Below are positions 37,886 to 46,477 of a stretch of DNA of 64,000 nt, one piece after another. Position numbers and translations under genes: made by a program. Every line of letters starts with the position of its first letter. Within the stretch, counting starts at the first letter, position 1. The notes beneath the pieces are model-generated. The model was not told the DNA's origin and made no database searches. It saw nothing but the letters and a program-made list of their open reading frames with translations. This stretch comes from Limibacillus halophilus (lineage in GTDB: Bacteria > Pseudomonadota > Alphaproteobacteria > Kiloniellales > CECT-8803): assembly GCF_014191775.1 (NCBI RefSeq), contig NZ_JACHXA010000001.1, positions 186,001-250,000 of the forward strand, written 5' to 3'.

Positions 37886-39166
37886 TTACTCGCTCGATCC
37901 TGTGATCAAGCGAGCGCCGCGATCGTAGGTAGCATAGGCCCAAGCCCAGTCTAAGATCACCCCCAGCCGGTTCCTGTGGCCAATCAAAAAGTAAATGTGG
38001 ATCAAGCTCCACAGCAGCCACGCGGGAAATCCGCTCAATCGCAGAGGCCCAAACTCGGCAACCGCGGCTTTGCGGCCGAGCGTCGCTAGGTTGCCGTAGT
38101 TGCGGTAGCGAAACGGCGGCAGTGGAGACTGGGTATGAATATGGCGTGCGATCGATCGTGCTGCGTAGCGGCCCATCTGCTTCGCCGCAGGCGCCACTCC
38201 CGGCACGGCCACGGACCGCGCATCGACAAGCGACGCCGTATCTCCAACGACATAAATGCGCGGATCGTCAGGCAAGGTCAGGGTTCCGGAAACCAGCACT
38301 CTTCCTGCGGCATCCCGGTTGCTGTTAAGCCAGCGCGCGGCAGGAGACGCCATGACGCCGGCGCTCCAAACAGCACAGTTGCTTTCGATCGTACTTCCGT
38401 CGGCAAGCTTGACGACCCCGGCATCAAAAGCGGCCACTGCAACGCCGGCGATAACCTCGACCCCCAGTGCTTCAAGCTGCTTGCGTGCAGCAAGCGACGA
38501 CGGCTCGGAGAAGGTTGGCAGCAAACGCGGACCGGCCTCCACAAGGATCACGCGGGCGGTGCCCGGATCGATTCGGCGGAAGTCCTCGGCCAATGCCTTG
38601 CGGGCCAACTCGGCGATGGCGCCCGCCATCTCGACGCCCGTCGGGCCGCCGCCCACTACGACGAAAGTCAGCAACCGCTGCACCTCCGCGTCACTGGTGG
38701 CGTTCTCCGCTTGCTCAAACGCGAGCAACACGCGACGGCGGATCAAGGTTGCGTCGTCAATCTTCTTGAGGCCGGGCGCCGTTTCCTCCCACTGGTCGTT
38801 GCCGTAATAGTTGTGCCGCGCTCCCGTGGCCACAATGAGGTAGTCGAACGCGAAGGTCTGCGTTTCCGTCGTCACCACGCGGCGGTCGCGGTCGATGCCG
38901 ACAACACGGTCCATGACGGAGCGTGTGTTCTTCTGCCCGCGCAGAATTCGCCGGATTGGCGCTGCTATTTGCGCCGGTGACAGGCCCGCTGTCGCAACCT
39001 GATAGAGCAGCGGTTGAAACAGGTGATAGTTGCGCCGGTCGATCACCGTGACTCGCAGCGGAAGCCCTGCAAGAGCCCTTGCGGCCGAAAGACCCCCGAA
39101 GCCAGCACCAATAATCACCACTTCCGGCAATCGACCGCCGTTTTCCTTGCTGCCAGACACAGCCAC
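37886..39166 (-). CDS. NAD(P)/FAD-dependent oxidoreductase (type II NADH dehydrogenase-like)
   Basis: 426 residues. The N-terminal GAGFGG (20-25) is the FAD-binding dinucleotide fold and VVVGGGPTGVE (about 167-177) the NAD-binding one. VYVVGDTAS precedes the second flavin contact. A C-terminal hydrophobic, aromatic stretch (about residues 375-400) suits membrane attachment as in NDH-2 enzymes. It is the last gene of the bufferin operon (4-base gap after the DoxX gene), where a respiratory flavoprotein is not part of the basic set. It may recycle electrons for the DoxX partner; that is inference. Confidence 0.85.
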   Translation of the reverse strand: MAVSGSKENGGRLPEVVIIGAGFGGLSAARALAGLPLRVTVIDRRNYHLFQPLLYQVATAGLSPAQIAAPIRRILRGQKNTRSVMDRVVGIDRDRRVVTTETQTFAFDYLIVATGARHNYYGNDQWEETAPGLKKIDDATLIRRRVLLAFEQAENATSDAEVQRLLTFVVVGGGPTGVEMAGAIAELARKALAEDFRRIDPGTARVILVEAGPRLLPTFSEPSSLAARKQLEALGVEVIAGVAVAAFDAGVVKLADGSTIESNCAVWSAGVMASPAARWLNSNRDAAGRVLVSGTLTLPDDPRIYVVGDTASLVDARSVAVPGVAPAAKQMGRYAARSIARHIHTQSPLPPFRYRNYGNLATLGRKAAVAEFGPLRLSGFPAWLLWSLIHIYFLIGHRNRLGVILDWAWAYATYDRGARLITGSSE

Positions 39167-39170
39167 GATC

Positions 39171-39647
39171 CTACCTCCCTGCGGTCAGTAAACGAGTCAG
39201 CAGATAATCACAGGAGAGAACCCCGCCGCCTCGCGCGATCAAGAGAATGAGAAGCGACGCCCAGAGCAGATGCTCGCCCCAGTTACCTGGGAAGACGAAA
39301 AGCTGGATCGTCGCCGTTACCCCAAGCAGGGCCAGGGCCCCAAACCGGGTCATCAAGCCAAAGAACAACAGGACCGCGCCGCCCAGCTCGGCAGCCGTGC
39401 CAAGCACGGCGGCAAGCTCCGGCGACAGCAGGGGAACCTGATATTCATAGGCAAAAAGCTGCTGGGTGATCTCCCAACTCGCGAGCTTCGACTGCGCCGA
39501 TTTCCAGAACAGACTGGCCAGCGCCACCCGACCCATGACTTGGACGAGCGACAACGGTACGCGTTCAACCGCCTCGACGACCCGTCGTAGCGCACGAGGG
39601 GCCGCCATATCGGCGATGGACCGAAGGGATAGAGTTTGTGAGTTCAT
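39171..39647 (-). CDS. bufD: DoxX-family membrane protein (BufD-like)
   Basis: 158 residues with four hydrophobic segments. VMGRVALASLFWKSAQSKL and AAELGGAVLLFFGLMTRFGALAL are characteristic of the DoxX family, membrane quinone-linked redox proteins. In bufferin operons such as the Caulobacter one, a DoxX protein is the fourth gene, after precursor, MNIO enzyme and partner, exactly the order seen here on the minus strand. Its precise task is not established. Gaps of 15 and 4 bases to its neighbours support co-transcription. Confidence 0.8.
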   Translation of the reverse strand: MNSQTLSLRSIADMAAPRALRRVVEAVERVPLSLVQVMGRVALASLFWKSAQSKLASWEITQQLFAYEYQVPLLSPELAAVLGTAAELGGAVLLFFGLMTRFGALALLGVTATIQLFVFPGNWGEHLLWASLLILLIARGGGVLSCDYLLTRLLTAGR

Positions 39648-39662
39648 AACACACTTCCTTTC

Positions 39663-40460
39663 CTATTGATGGTTGGCATTGAGGGATATGCCGGTGACGA
39701 GCCCCTCTCCGAAAAGATCCAAAAGCTCGACCGCCAGATCGAAGAACCGATCACGGTTCAGCGCGACCCGGGCGGACTGCTCGATGCTGTACCCATGGGC
39801 CAGAGCGTGGCGAAAGGCGAAGGTTGCACGGCCCTGTTTCTGGAGGCGGACATTCCGCGCATCCCGCTTGAGAATGTTGTAGGTCGTTTCGCGGAGCGGC
39901 ACCGGCGGCGCGCTGGGATCGGCAGGCTCTCGAAGCTCTTCCCACAATGGCAAGACCGACCAGCGCAAAACGAGGAATTGAAGCGACGGCTGCAAAAGCA
40001 GACGGACATCCGCGCCCTCCTTCAGAAGCTTGAACAGCACCTGCGGTTCCAGCGCGCCGCACGCGCGTTCCAGCGCCGCTTGCGCAAAAGCCCACTCCAG
40101 GCGCGCGACATCCGCTAAATAGCGATACTCCCGGCACGCCGGGAAACGAGCGATGTAGTCCGGAAGCGCCGCGCCGTAGTGGGTAAGCCGAGGCTCGCTC
40201 GGCGGATTTGAACGAATGAAACCATCGGCGAGATAGGCAAAGAAGCGGTCGTCCACCAACCTGACCGTGACAGGGAAGGTCGCCTTCAAAGCAGCTGTCA
40301 GCGTCAACAACGTGGTGTCCCGATAAACGGCAATCCGATCCTGGATCGCCTTATTGCCGATCACCGCATCATCCTGAATGGTTTCGGTTAATCCCGCAGG
40401 TTCTTTGCGGCCGAGGACGACATCGCTCAAGCGCCCTTGAATGCAATCAAGCGAAGACAT
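39663..40460 (-). CDS. bufC: BufC/HvfC-family MNIO partner protein (DUF2063)
   Basis: 265 residues. The N-terminus (DRIAVYRDTTLLTLTAALKATFPV ... FIRSNPPSEPRLTHYGAALPDYIA) is the DUF2063 domain, once annotated as putative DNA-binding but now known as the partner that helps DUF692 enzymes bind their precursor peptide (MbnC/BufC type). The C-terminal half carries FAFRHALAHGYSIEQSA. It overlaps the MNIO gene by 14 bases. It therefore probably forms a BufBC complex acting on the BufA peptide. Confidence 0.88.
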   Translation of the reverse strand: MSSLDCIQGRLSDVVLGRKEPAGLTETIQDDAVIGNKAIQDRIAVYRDTTLLTLTAALKATFPVTVRLVDDRFFAYLADGFIRSNPPSEPRLTHYGAALPDYIARFPACREYRYLADVARLEWAFAQAALERACGALEPQVLFKLLKEGADVRLLLQPSLQFLVLRWSVLPLWEELREPADPSAPPVPLRETTYNILKRDARNVRLQKQGRATFAFRHALAHGYSIEQSARVALNRDRFFDLAVELLDLFGEGLVTGISLNANHQ

Positions 40461-41451
40461 CGCGAACCTCCTTCAGATTGAGCGCTTGTACGTGCGGTTG
40501 TGTTGTTTGGGTCCTAGGGGATGAACGTACACTTCTGTCACATTCGGTGGTGCAGTTCGCCGGTGTCCGTGCCGGGGTCGTTTCATCCCGATCGGCTGCG
40601 TTGCTTGACGCCACGCTGTCCGCAAGCAGATCGGCCCGCGCTGCCTCTTCCAGCAGAACCGTCAAGGGCGGAAGAGCGGAATCCCATTCAATCAAGGTCG
40701 GCTGCGGCCCGGCCATGTGCAGGGCCGCACGGTAGAGCGCCCAAACCGGGCGGTCCACGCGAGATCCGTGATCGTCAATGAGCAGGGGGCCACCTTCGCC
40801 GTCGATCCGGCGATGACCGGCCAAGTGTATTTCGCCAACAGCGGTGGCGGGCAATGCCCGGAGGTATGCCAGAGCGTCCAAACCGAGATTGTGGGCCGTA
40901 ACATAAACGTTGTTGACGTCGAGAAGCAGACCGCAACCGGTGCGCCGAACCAAGGCGGACAGGAACTCAGGCTCACTCATTGTCGCGTGTTTGAAATCCA
41001 GATAGGCGGAGGGATTCTCGATCAGAACTCGACGCTGAAGCCGTTCCTGCAAGCGCTCGACATTCCGTGCGACAACCGAGAGCGCTTCTTCGGTAAGCGG
41101 CAAGGGTAGCAGGTTGTTGAGGTATGCGCCGTCATGGACCGACCAGGAAAGGTGCTCGGATACCTGGGCAGGCTGATAGCGTTCGACCACGGCCTGCAAG
41201 CGCGATAGATGCGTCTCGCAAATACCCTCGGCAGAACCAAGTGAAAGCCCGACACCATGAAGGGAAATCGGGTAGGCGCTCCGAAGCGTCTCCAGATCAT
41301 CGGCGGCGGCGCTGTCATTCATGAAGTTCTCTGCATGAACCTCCAGCCAGCCGACCGATGGCCGCCGCTCAAGCATCTCCGCGATGTGGGGGTGACGCAG
41401 GCCTATGCCCGCGTTGGCGGGGAGGCAAGATACTTGAGCGAATGCGGTCAT
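40447..41451 (-). CDS. bufB: MNIO oxidative RiPP-modifying enzyme (DUF692, BufB-like)
   Basis: 334 residues from the ATG at 41451, which has TGGAG seven bases upstream. Longer readings run out of frame through the precursor gene and are rejected. The DUF692 TIM barrel is clear: GIGLRHPHI (His20), LEVHAENFM (His39, Glu41), SLHGVGLSLG (His65), SEHLSW (His100), LENPSAYL-like IENPSAYL, LLLDVNNVYV and GEIHLAGH, which supply the His/Asp/Asn/Glu ligands of a multinuclear iron centre. Such enzymes (MbnB, BufB) oxidise Cys residues of a peptide into heterocycles using O2. It lies 53 bases after the precursor gene. Confidence 0.9.
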   Translation of the reverse strand: MTAFAQVSCLPANAGIGLRHPHIAEMLERRPSVGWLEVHAENFMNDSAAADDLETLRSAYPISLHGVGLSLGSAEGICETHLSRLQAVVERYQPAQVSEHLSWSVHDGAYLNNLLPLPLTEEALSVVARNVERLQERLQRRVLIENPSAYLDFKHATMSEPEFLSALVRRTGCGLLLDVNNVYVTAHNLGLDALAYLRALPATAVGEIHLAGHRRIDGEGGPLLIDDHGSRVDRPVWALYRAALHMAGPQPTLIEWDSALPPLTVLLEEAARADLLADSVASSNAADRDETTPARTPANCTTECDRSVRSSPRTQTTQPHVQALNLKEVRDVFA

Positions 41452-41504
41452 TATAGTCTCCATCGGTCGGCGTGGCGGATCTTCGGCATTACTTGCTTGC
41501 AGGC

Positions 41505-41783
41505 TCAGCTGTTCTTGGGTTCGGTTGAGCCGCCCGCAATTTTGCCGCACGCTCCGGCTGGCAGATAAATCCAGGCATCGGCCTGCTGGTCGGTCTTGGA
41601 CGTGCCGGCACAGGAGCTGTTTGCCGTCTGGCAGTCGTTCTTGCCTGCGCTGACGACGCCGTAGCACTTCTCGAACTTGAAATCCGGCTTCGGCGCCGGA
41701 CCGGTCTGAGCGCTGGCGGTAGCTGCCGCCAAAGTGGCGGCGGCGGCGACGGCGGAAAGAACCAGGTGCTTCGTGTTGATCAT
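41505..41783 (-). CDS. bufA: Bufferin-type RiPP precursor (DUF2282, BufA-like)
   Basis: 92 residues from the ATG at 41783, preceded by GAGGAGAC. It has a signal peptide (MINTKHLVLSAVAAAATLAA, cleavage near ASA/Q26), then a short mature peptide with four Cys (40, 51, 58, 79) in the DUF2282 pattern KCYGVV, KNDCQT, SSCAGTS and DAWIYLPAGAC. In characterised bufferins the central Cys residues are converted to thiooxazoles and the peptide binds copper in the periplasm. It is the first gene of the operon bufA-bufB-bufC-doxX-flavoprotein. The 41-bp element A lies about 100 bases upstream. Confidence 0.88.
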   Translation of the reverse strand: MINTKHLVLSAVAAAATLAAATASAQTGPAPKPDFKFEKCYGVVSAGKNDCQTANSSCAGTSKTDQQADAWIYLPAGACGKIAGGSTEPKNS

Positions 41784-41881
41784 TGGAAGTCTCCTCATTA
41801 AAGGTTGCGCATTGCGTAGGTTCATCGGAGGCAAGGCGGTTGCCTGCCCTGCAACCAATGTCGTCCGCTGCCGTTTGAATC

Positions 41882-41922
41882 TGAAATGCCAATCAGTGAT
41901 GGTTTCGATAGAGCTGACGTAT
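41882..41922. promoter_or_regulatory. 41-bp regulatory element, copy A (bufA)
   Basis: TGAAATGCC, 10 bases, GGTTTCGATAG, then GTAT 16 bases after TTTC. The spacing is identical to copies B, C and D. GAAAT and GTTTC form a near-perfect inverted repeat with 14-base separation. It lies 99 bases upstream of the bufA start, between bufA and the terminator of the patatin gene. Probable binding site of a LysR-type regulator (inference). Confidence 0.65.
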
Positions 41923-41939
41923 CGGGCATCGAAGGCGAT

Positions 41940-41972
41940 GAAAAAAAACCTCCCGATTTCTCGGGAGGCTCC
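41940..41972 (-). terminator. Rho-independent terminator of the patatin gene
   Basis: CCTCCCGA and TCGGGAGG form a perfect 8-bp stem with a TTTC loop. An eight-to-nine-base A run on its left reads as a T run on the minus strand. It lies about 50 bases after the patatin gene and insulates the bufferin operon from it. Confidence 0.88.
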
Positions 41973-42019
41973 GGCAAACAGTCCGAAAGGTGCAGGGAGG
42001 GACGTGAATAGCTTGTGGG

Positions 42020-43108
42020 CTAGAGGAACCGCGCCTGGATATCGATCGTGGTTTCCTTGCCGATGTTCTCAAAGTTTTCCTGGAGCCAGAGCCCGGCCCG
42101 CTCGCGGCCCGTATCACGCAGCATGGTGAGAAAAGCCCAGTCGGCGTTGAGTTTGCTGCGGGCGCCCAGTTCCAGCATCACATCGTCGGCAGCGATCCCG
42201 TGTATCAGCATGCGCTTCAAATCAAGCTTGTTATCAACATCCTTATCGATCAGGTCGCTGACGAAGGCGATCGCCCTCATTTCGCGCATGAGCGACGAGT
42301 TGAAGCTGATTTCGTTGATGCGACTCATTATCTCGCTCGAAGTGCGGGGCACTTCTTTTCTTTCCAGCGGGTTGATATGCACGATCAGAACATCCCTGGT
42401 CGCACAGCTATAGATCAGGGGGAAGATCACCGGATTCCCCATATAGCCACCATCCCAGTAGGACTCGCCGTCGATCTCGACCGCCTGGAACAAGAACGGA
42501 AGACAGGCGGAGGCCAGCACGGCATCGCTTGTTAGCTGGGCATTGTCGAACACCTTGATCTTACCTGTACGTACGTTCGTGGCCCCCAGGAACACCTGTA
42601 CTGGACAGGCGGCATTCCGAAGCACGTCGAAATCGACCGACTGCTCCAGCACCCGGCGCAACGGGTTCACGTTGTAGGGGTTGAACTGGTAGGGCGAAAA
42701 CAATCGCGAGACCACGTCGAACCAGAGAAACATGGGGGAATGGTCCAGCGACCAATCCTTCATCGCGCGGTCAAACTCCGATGGCTGTAGTATACCGAAG
42801 GCCGCCGCGTGGCTGATCCGACGCCAGAAGTTCGCAAGCGCCTTCTTCGCGCCTTCCCGCCCGCCCGCGGCCAAACCATAGGCCAGAACAACGGCGTTCA
42901 TGGCGCCGGCGCTGGTGGCGGCAATGCCTTCGAATGAGAGGCGGTCATCTTCCAGCAAACGGTCGAGTACGCCCCACGTGAACGCTCCATGGGCTCCGCC
43001 GCCCTGAAGAGCCAGGTTCAAGGTCTTGGTTCCAGGAACGCAGCCGCAAACACCGTGGTCCGGCATTTTGGTCCCGGATTGCGGCGATCTGGATGTCTGA
43101 ACGTTCAT
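42020..43108 (-). CDS. Patatin-like phospholipase
   Basis: 362 residues from the ATG at 43108, preceded by AAGGAG. LALQGGGAHGAF (about 33-43) is the oxyanion-hole motif and ATSAGAMNAV holds nucleophile Ser66. The catalytic Asp is in WDGGYMGNP. Patatin proteins cleave acyl chains from lipids. Orthologues are frequently paired with 3-hydroxybutyrate dehydrogenase in PHB-making alphaproteobacteria, as here (36-base gap), which suggests a role in storage-polymer or lipid turnover. Confidence 0.88.
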   Translation of the reverse strand: MNVQTSRSPQSGTKMPDHGVCGCVPGTKTLNLALQGGGAHGAFTWGVLDRLLEDDRLSFEGIAATSAGAMNAVVLAYGLAAGGREGAKKALANFWRRISHAAAFGILQPSEFDRAMKDWSLDHSPMFLWFDVVSRLFSPYQFNPYNVNPLRRVLEQSVDFDVLRNAACPVQVFLGATNVRTGKIKVFDNAQLTSDAVLASACLPFLFQAVEIDGESYWDGGYMGNPVIFPLIYSCATRDVLIVHINPLERKEVPRTSSEIMSRINEISFNSSLMREMRAIAFVSDLIDKDVDNKLDLKRMLIHGIAADDVMLELGARSKLNADWAFLTMLRDTGRERAGLWLQENFENIGKETTIDIQARFL

Positions 43109-43144
43109 CGCTTTTCTCCTTCTCCGGCCTCTCGGCATCGGGGG

Positions 43145-43975
43145 TTAATGCGCCGTCCAGCCGCCGTCGACCGGCAGGGCCGCGCCGGTGATCGACGCGC
43201 CGCCATCGGCGCAAAGGAATGCGGCAAGCGCGCCGATTTCCTCGACGGTCGCAAAACGCTTGTTGGGCTGCTGAGCCAGGAGGATCTGACGAATAACCTC
43301 CTCGCGCGGAATGCCGTGATTCTTGGCTTGGTCCTCGATCTGCTTTTCCACCAGAGGAGTCCAGACGTAACCGGGACAAATGGCATTGCAGGTGACGCCC
43401 GCCTCCGCGCCTTCAAGAGCGACGCATTTGGTCAAGCCGATAATGCCGTGCTTGGCCGCCACGTAGGCTGCTTTGAACGGTGAGGCGATCAACCCGTGAG
43501 CGGAGGAAACATTCACGATCCGCCCCCAGCCACGTTGTTTCATGCCGGCGAAGACCAACCGGGTCATATGGAAAGCCGAGGACAGGTTGATGGCGATGAC
43601 CGCATCCCACTTGTGCGGCGGGAAGCTCTCGACGGGCGATACGTGCTGAATACCTGCGTTGTTGACCAGAATATCGACCGGCCCGAGGGCATCGTTGGCG
43701 TGCGCGACCATGCGCGCGATCTGTTCAGGACTGGACATGTCGGCGCCGTCGTATGCCACGTCGACATCATTCTGCAGGGAGAGCTCGCCGCGAATCCGCT
43801 CAATCTCCTCGGCGTCGCCGAAGCCGTTCAGCAACACTGCGGCACCGTTCTCTGCAAGCGTTCGCGCTATGCCTAGCCCAATGCCGCTGGTGGAACCGGT
43901 CACGATCGCAACCCGGCCTTCCAGAGCGCGCCGGCGGCGTGCGGAGGGGCGAGTGGCGAAACTGGTGTCGTACAT
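43145..43975 (-). CDS. bdhA: 3-hydroxybutyrate dehydrogenase
   Basis: 276 residues of the classical short-chain dehydrogenase family. The cofactor loop is TGSTSGIG (27-34), NNAGIQHV follows, the catalytic Ser is in NVSSAHG and YVAAKHG gives Tyr-x3-Lys. VNNAGIQHVSPVE and NKRFATVEEIG are signatures of D-3-hydroxybutyrate dehydrogenase, which oxidises 3-hydroxybutyrate to acetoacetate with NAD. The N-terminus is about 15 residues longer than usual (basic ARRRRALEG). AAAGGAGG stands before the ATG. It is divergent from lysR with element B between. Confidence 0.9.
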   Translation of the reverse strand: MYDTSFATRPSARRRRALEGRVAIVTGSTSGIGLGIARTLAENGAAVLLNGFGDAEEIERIRGELSLQNDVDVAYDGADMSSPEQIARMVAHANDALGPVDILVNNAGIQHVSPVESFPPHKWDAVIAINLSSAFHMTRLVFAGMKQRGWGRIVNVSSAHGLIASPFKAAYVAAKHGIIGLTKCVALEGAEAGVTCNAICPGYVWTPLVEKQIEDQAKNHGIPREEVIRQILLAQQPNKRFATVEEIGALAAFLCADGGASITGAALPVDGGWTAH

Positions 43976-44055
43976 TTTTTACCTCCTTTGAAAACTGTAT
44001 GCCTGTCTGAAGGGGCAGGCCGATAGGAGGACGATGCGCTTATCCGGCTCGCTGG

Positions 44056-44096
44056 TGAAATGCCGCCGTGATATGATTTCGATAGCCAGGGAGTAT
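44056..44096. promoter_or_regulatory. 41-bp regulatory element, copy B (bdhA/lysR)
   Basis: TGAAATGCC, 10 bases, GATTTCGATAGCC, then GTAT in the conserved place. GAAAT-N14-ATTTC is a perfect inverted repeat. It sits in the divergent region between bdhA (81 bases) and the LysR gene (75 bases), the usual place for LysR autoregulation. Confidence 0.7.
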
Positions 44097-44170
44097 TGGA
44101 TAAAGATTGGCTCGTTGGTCCAAGATTGGAAAGTTGCGGTGAAAATGGCACCTCGAAAGGACTTAGCGCC

Positions 44171-45079
44171 ATGGAGATGCATCACATCCGATACTTCCTC
44201 GCGGTCTGCGAAACATTGAATTTCACGCGGGCTGCGGAGAAGTGCAACGTTACTCAACCGGCGCTCAGCCGCGCCATTCAACAGCTCGAAGACGAGATCG
44301 GCGGCCTGCTTCTGCGCCGCGAAAGGGGTCTCACTCACATTACCGACCTCGGCGCGCTGCTCCGGCCGCGATTGGCACAGATCCTGGAAAGCGCCGAAGG
44401 CGCGAAACACGATGCTAAGCGTTTCCTGACCTTGGAGCAGGCAAGTGTGACTTTGGGTATCATGTGTACCGTCGGCCCTACCCGTTTCACCGGCCTGCTG
44501 GCCGACTTTCAGGCCCGGCATCCCGGTATAGAGTTGAAGTTGATCGAGGGAATGCCTGGGGCGCTCTGCGAGCAGCTTGGCGCAGGCGAGCTGGACGTCG
44601 CGATCATGAGCGACCCAGACGGCTTTCCCGAGCGTTTCAACAGCCATACCCTTTACAGGGAACGCTTCGTTCTGGCCTTTCCCTTCGGACACCGTTTTGC
44701 AGCCATGAGCGAGATCCCGGTCGCCGCAATCCACGGCGAGAATTACCTTCGGCGATTGAATTGCGAGTACCGCGACAACCTGCTTTCGCTCTGCCAGGTG
44801 CAGCATGTGGGCTTGCATCTGGCTTACGCCAGCGAGCGTGAGGACTGGATTCAGAACATGGTCGCCGGCGGTCTGGGAATCTGTTTCATCCCCGAGTACA
44901 GCGCCGTCCTCCCTGGCATCAAGACGCGCCCCGTCGTCGAGCCGGATGTCTGGCGGGAAATTTCGCTGGTGACCGTTTCCGGGCGCCGTTTCTCGCCTGC
45001 GGTCGCCGCCTTCGTGCAGGCGGTCAAATCCTATAAGTGGGCGCCGCCCGCGAGTGGCGCGCGGCTAAGCGCCGCTTGA
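44171..45079 (+). CDS. LysR-family transcriptional regulator
   Basis: 302 residues from the ATG at 44171, with AAAGGA nine bases upstream. The N-terminal winged HTH reads HHIRYFLAVCETLNFTRAAE followed by CNVTQPALSRAIQQLEDEIG, a textbook LysR DNA-binding domain. The C-terminal co-inducer domain (about 90-295) begins VTLGIMCTVGP and holds Cys residues at several positions. It is divergent from bdhA-patatin. Because copies of the same 41-bp element lie next to its own promoter and near bufA, the cupin/methyltransferase pair and the Cys/His peptide, it is the leading candidate regulator of all of them. Confidence 0.9.
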   Translation: MEMHHIRYFLAVCETLNFTRAAEKCNVTQPALSRAIQQLEDEIGGLLLRRERGLTHITDLGALLRPRLAQILESAEGAKHDAKRFLTLEQASVTLGIMCTVGPTRFTGLLADFQARHPGIELKLIEGMPGALCEQLGAGELDVAIMSDPDGFPERFNSHTLYRERFVLAFPFGHRFAAMSEIPVAAIHGENYLRRLNCEYRDNLLSLCQVQHVGLHLAYASEREDWIQNMVAGGLGICFIPEYSAVLPGIKTRPVVEPDVWREISLVTVSGRRFSPAVAAFVQAVKSYKWAPPASGARLSAA

Positions 45080-45096
45080 ATCCGAATCGATAACCC

Positions 45097-46317
45097 TCAA
45101 CGGTGACCGCGGGGCGTTGCCAGCCGCGTCGCGCATACCAGCGCCAGCAGCAACGCGACAACCAATCCCGCAACGGTTGCCGGCCAGCCGAACAAACTGA
45201 AGAGCTGACCCAGGACAGCGCTACCGAAAAGACCTCCGCAGTAATAGGACGCCAGATAGAGCCCGCTAGCCGCCCCGCGGTCACCGGTTGCGGCGCTGCT
45301 GACGTATCCGGTTGCAGCCGCCTGGGCGAAGAAGGTGCCGACGGCGACCAGCACAAGCCCCAACAGGACCGCAGATAAGCTTGGCAAGAGCAAAAGCGGC
45401 AAGCTGAAAAGCGCCAGCGCCAGCGCACCCAGGAAGGTCGGCCGCGACCCGAAACGCTGTACGGCGCGACCGGCCAGGGGGGTGGTTATGATAGAGGGTA
45501 GAAAGACGAAGTAGACAAACCCAAGCTGCATGGCATCGAGCGCCAGCGGTTCGGCGACCAGCAGGAAATTTACATAGGTGAAGGCGCCGATGAAAACGAA
45601 CAGGATCAAGAATCCCAGCAGAAAGGCCGGGCGCAACAGAGGGTTGCGCAGATGCTCGGCCCAGGCCGCGAAAATCGGCGGGCGCGGTCCGGCATCCGCC
45701 ATCATAGGGGTGACTCCACGCAGGCTATAGAAGACCAGCAGAGCACCCGCCAGATTAAGTCCCGCAAGGATCGCGAAGTTGGCTGAAAGCCCAAGATGAT
45801 CGGCAATGGCCGCCGACATCAATCGACCCAGGAAGTTACTGGCGACGTTGCCGGTCACATAGGCGGCCAGGGCGCCCGCTTTCTCCTCGGCGCTGCATTG
45901 CTCCGCCAGATAGGCGACCGTCAGCGTGAAGGAGGCCGACATGAAGACGCCCTGCAGGACACGAAGAACCGTGAAGGTCGCCAGATCGGGCATGGTGGCC
46001 AGCAGCAGCGTCGGGACCGCCAGGAGCGAAAGGCTCACCCAGATACCCTTGCGGCGATTGATGCGGCGGCTAAAGAGCGCCACCAGCAACCCGGAGACCG
46101 CCATACCGAACGTGCTGGCGTTGACGGCGACCCCCATCTCCGCCGGCGTCGCATCGTAGGCCGCCGCCAGGCTCGGCAGGATTGCCTGGGCGGCGAAAAG
46201 ATCGATCAAGGTCAAGAAACTGATTACGCCGATCACAAGCGCCCGGATGCGGCGTGCAGTCGCTTGGCTGCCTCTGACGGTCGGGGGAAGCGTGGAAACG
46301 GGGGTTATGCTGGACAT
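45097..46317 (-). CDS. MFS efflux transporter (AraJ/YgaY-like)
   Basis: 406 residues from the ATG at 46317, preceded by AAGGAA. About 12 hydrophobic segments are present. NASTFGMAVSGLLVALFSRRINRRKG contains the motif A loop between helices 2 and 3, and GVFMSASFTLTVAYLAE the helix 4-5 antiporter region, typical of drug:H+ antiporters of the DHA1 type. It is convergent with lysR. Its upstream region (46318-46477) does not contain the 41-bp element. Substrate unknown. Confidence 0.85.
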   Translation of the reverse strand: MSSITPVSTLPPTVRGSQATARRIRALVIGVISFLTLIDLFAAQAILPSLAAAYDATPAEMGVAVNASTFGMAVSGLLVALFSRRINRRKGIWVSLSLLAVPTLLLATMPDLATFTVLRVLQGVFMSASFTLTVAYLAEQCSAEEKAGALAAYVTGNVASNFLGRLMSAAIADHLGLSANFAILAGLNLAGALLVFYSLRGVTPMMADAGPRPPIFAAWAEHLRNPLLRPAFLLGFLILFVFIGAFTYVNFLLVAEPLALDAMQLGFVYFVFLPSIITTPLAGRAVQRFGSRPTFLGALALALFSLPLLLLPSLSAVLLGLVLVAVGTFFAQAAATGYVSSAATGDRGAASGLYLASYYCGGLFGSAVLGQLFSLFGWPATVAGLVVALLLALVCATRLATPRGHR

Positions 46318-46477
46318 GGCGCAATTCCTTGCAACAAGAAGCGGCGTGGCGCCCAGTCGCAAGAACCGAAGTTGCTAGGACCAAGAGCGCCACGGACGCT
46401 AAACAACGGACGATTAGATGGGGATGACGCAGGAACCCGAGGCGACGGCTGAGTCGCGGTCCTGATGTCACCACCGA

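Noticed and set aside
41452-41892. N-terminal extension of the DUF692 gene back to 41892
   Set aside because: This stretch overlaps the bufA precursor gene in another frame, is low-complexity and Arg-rich, and the DUF692 domain starts right after the ATG at 41451 with its own ribosome-binding site.
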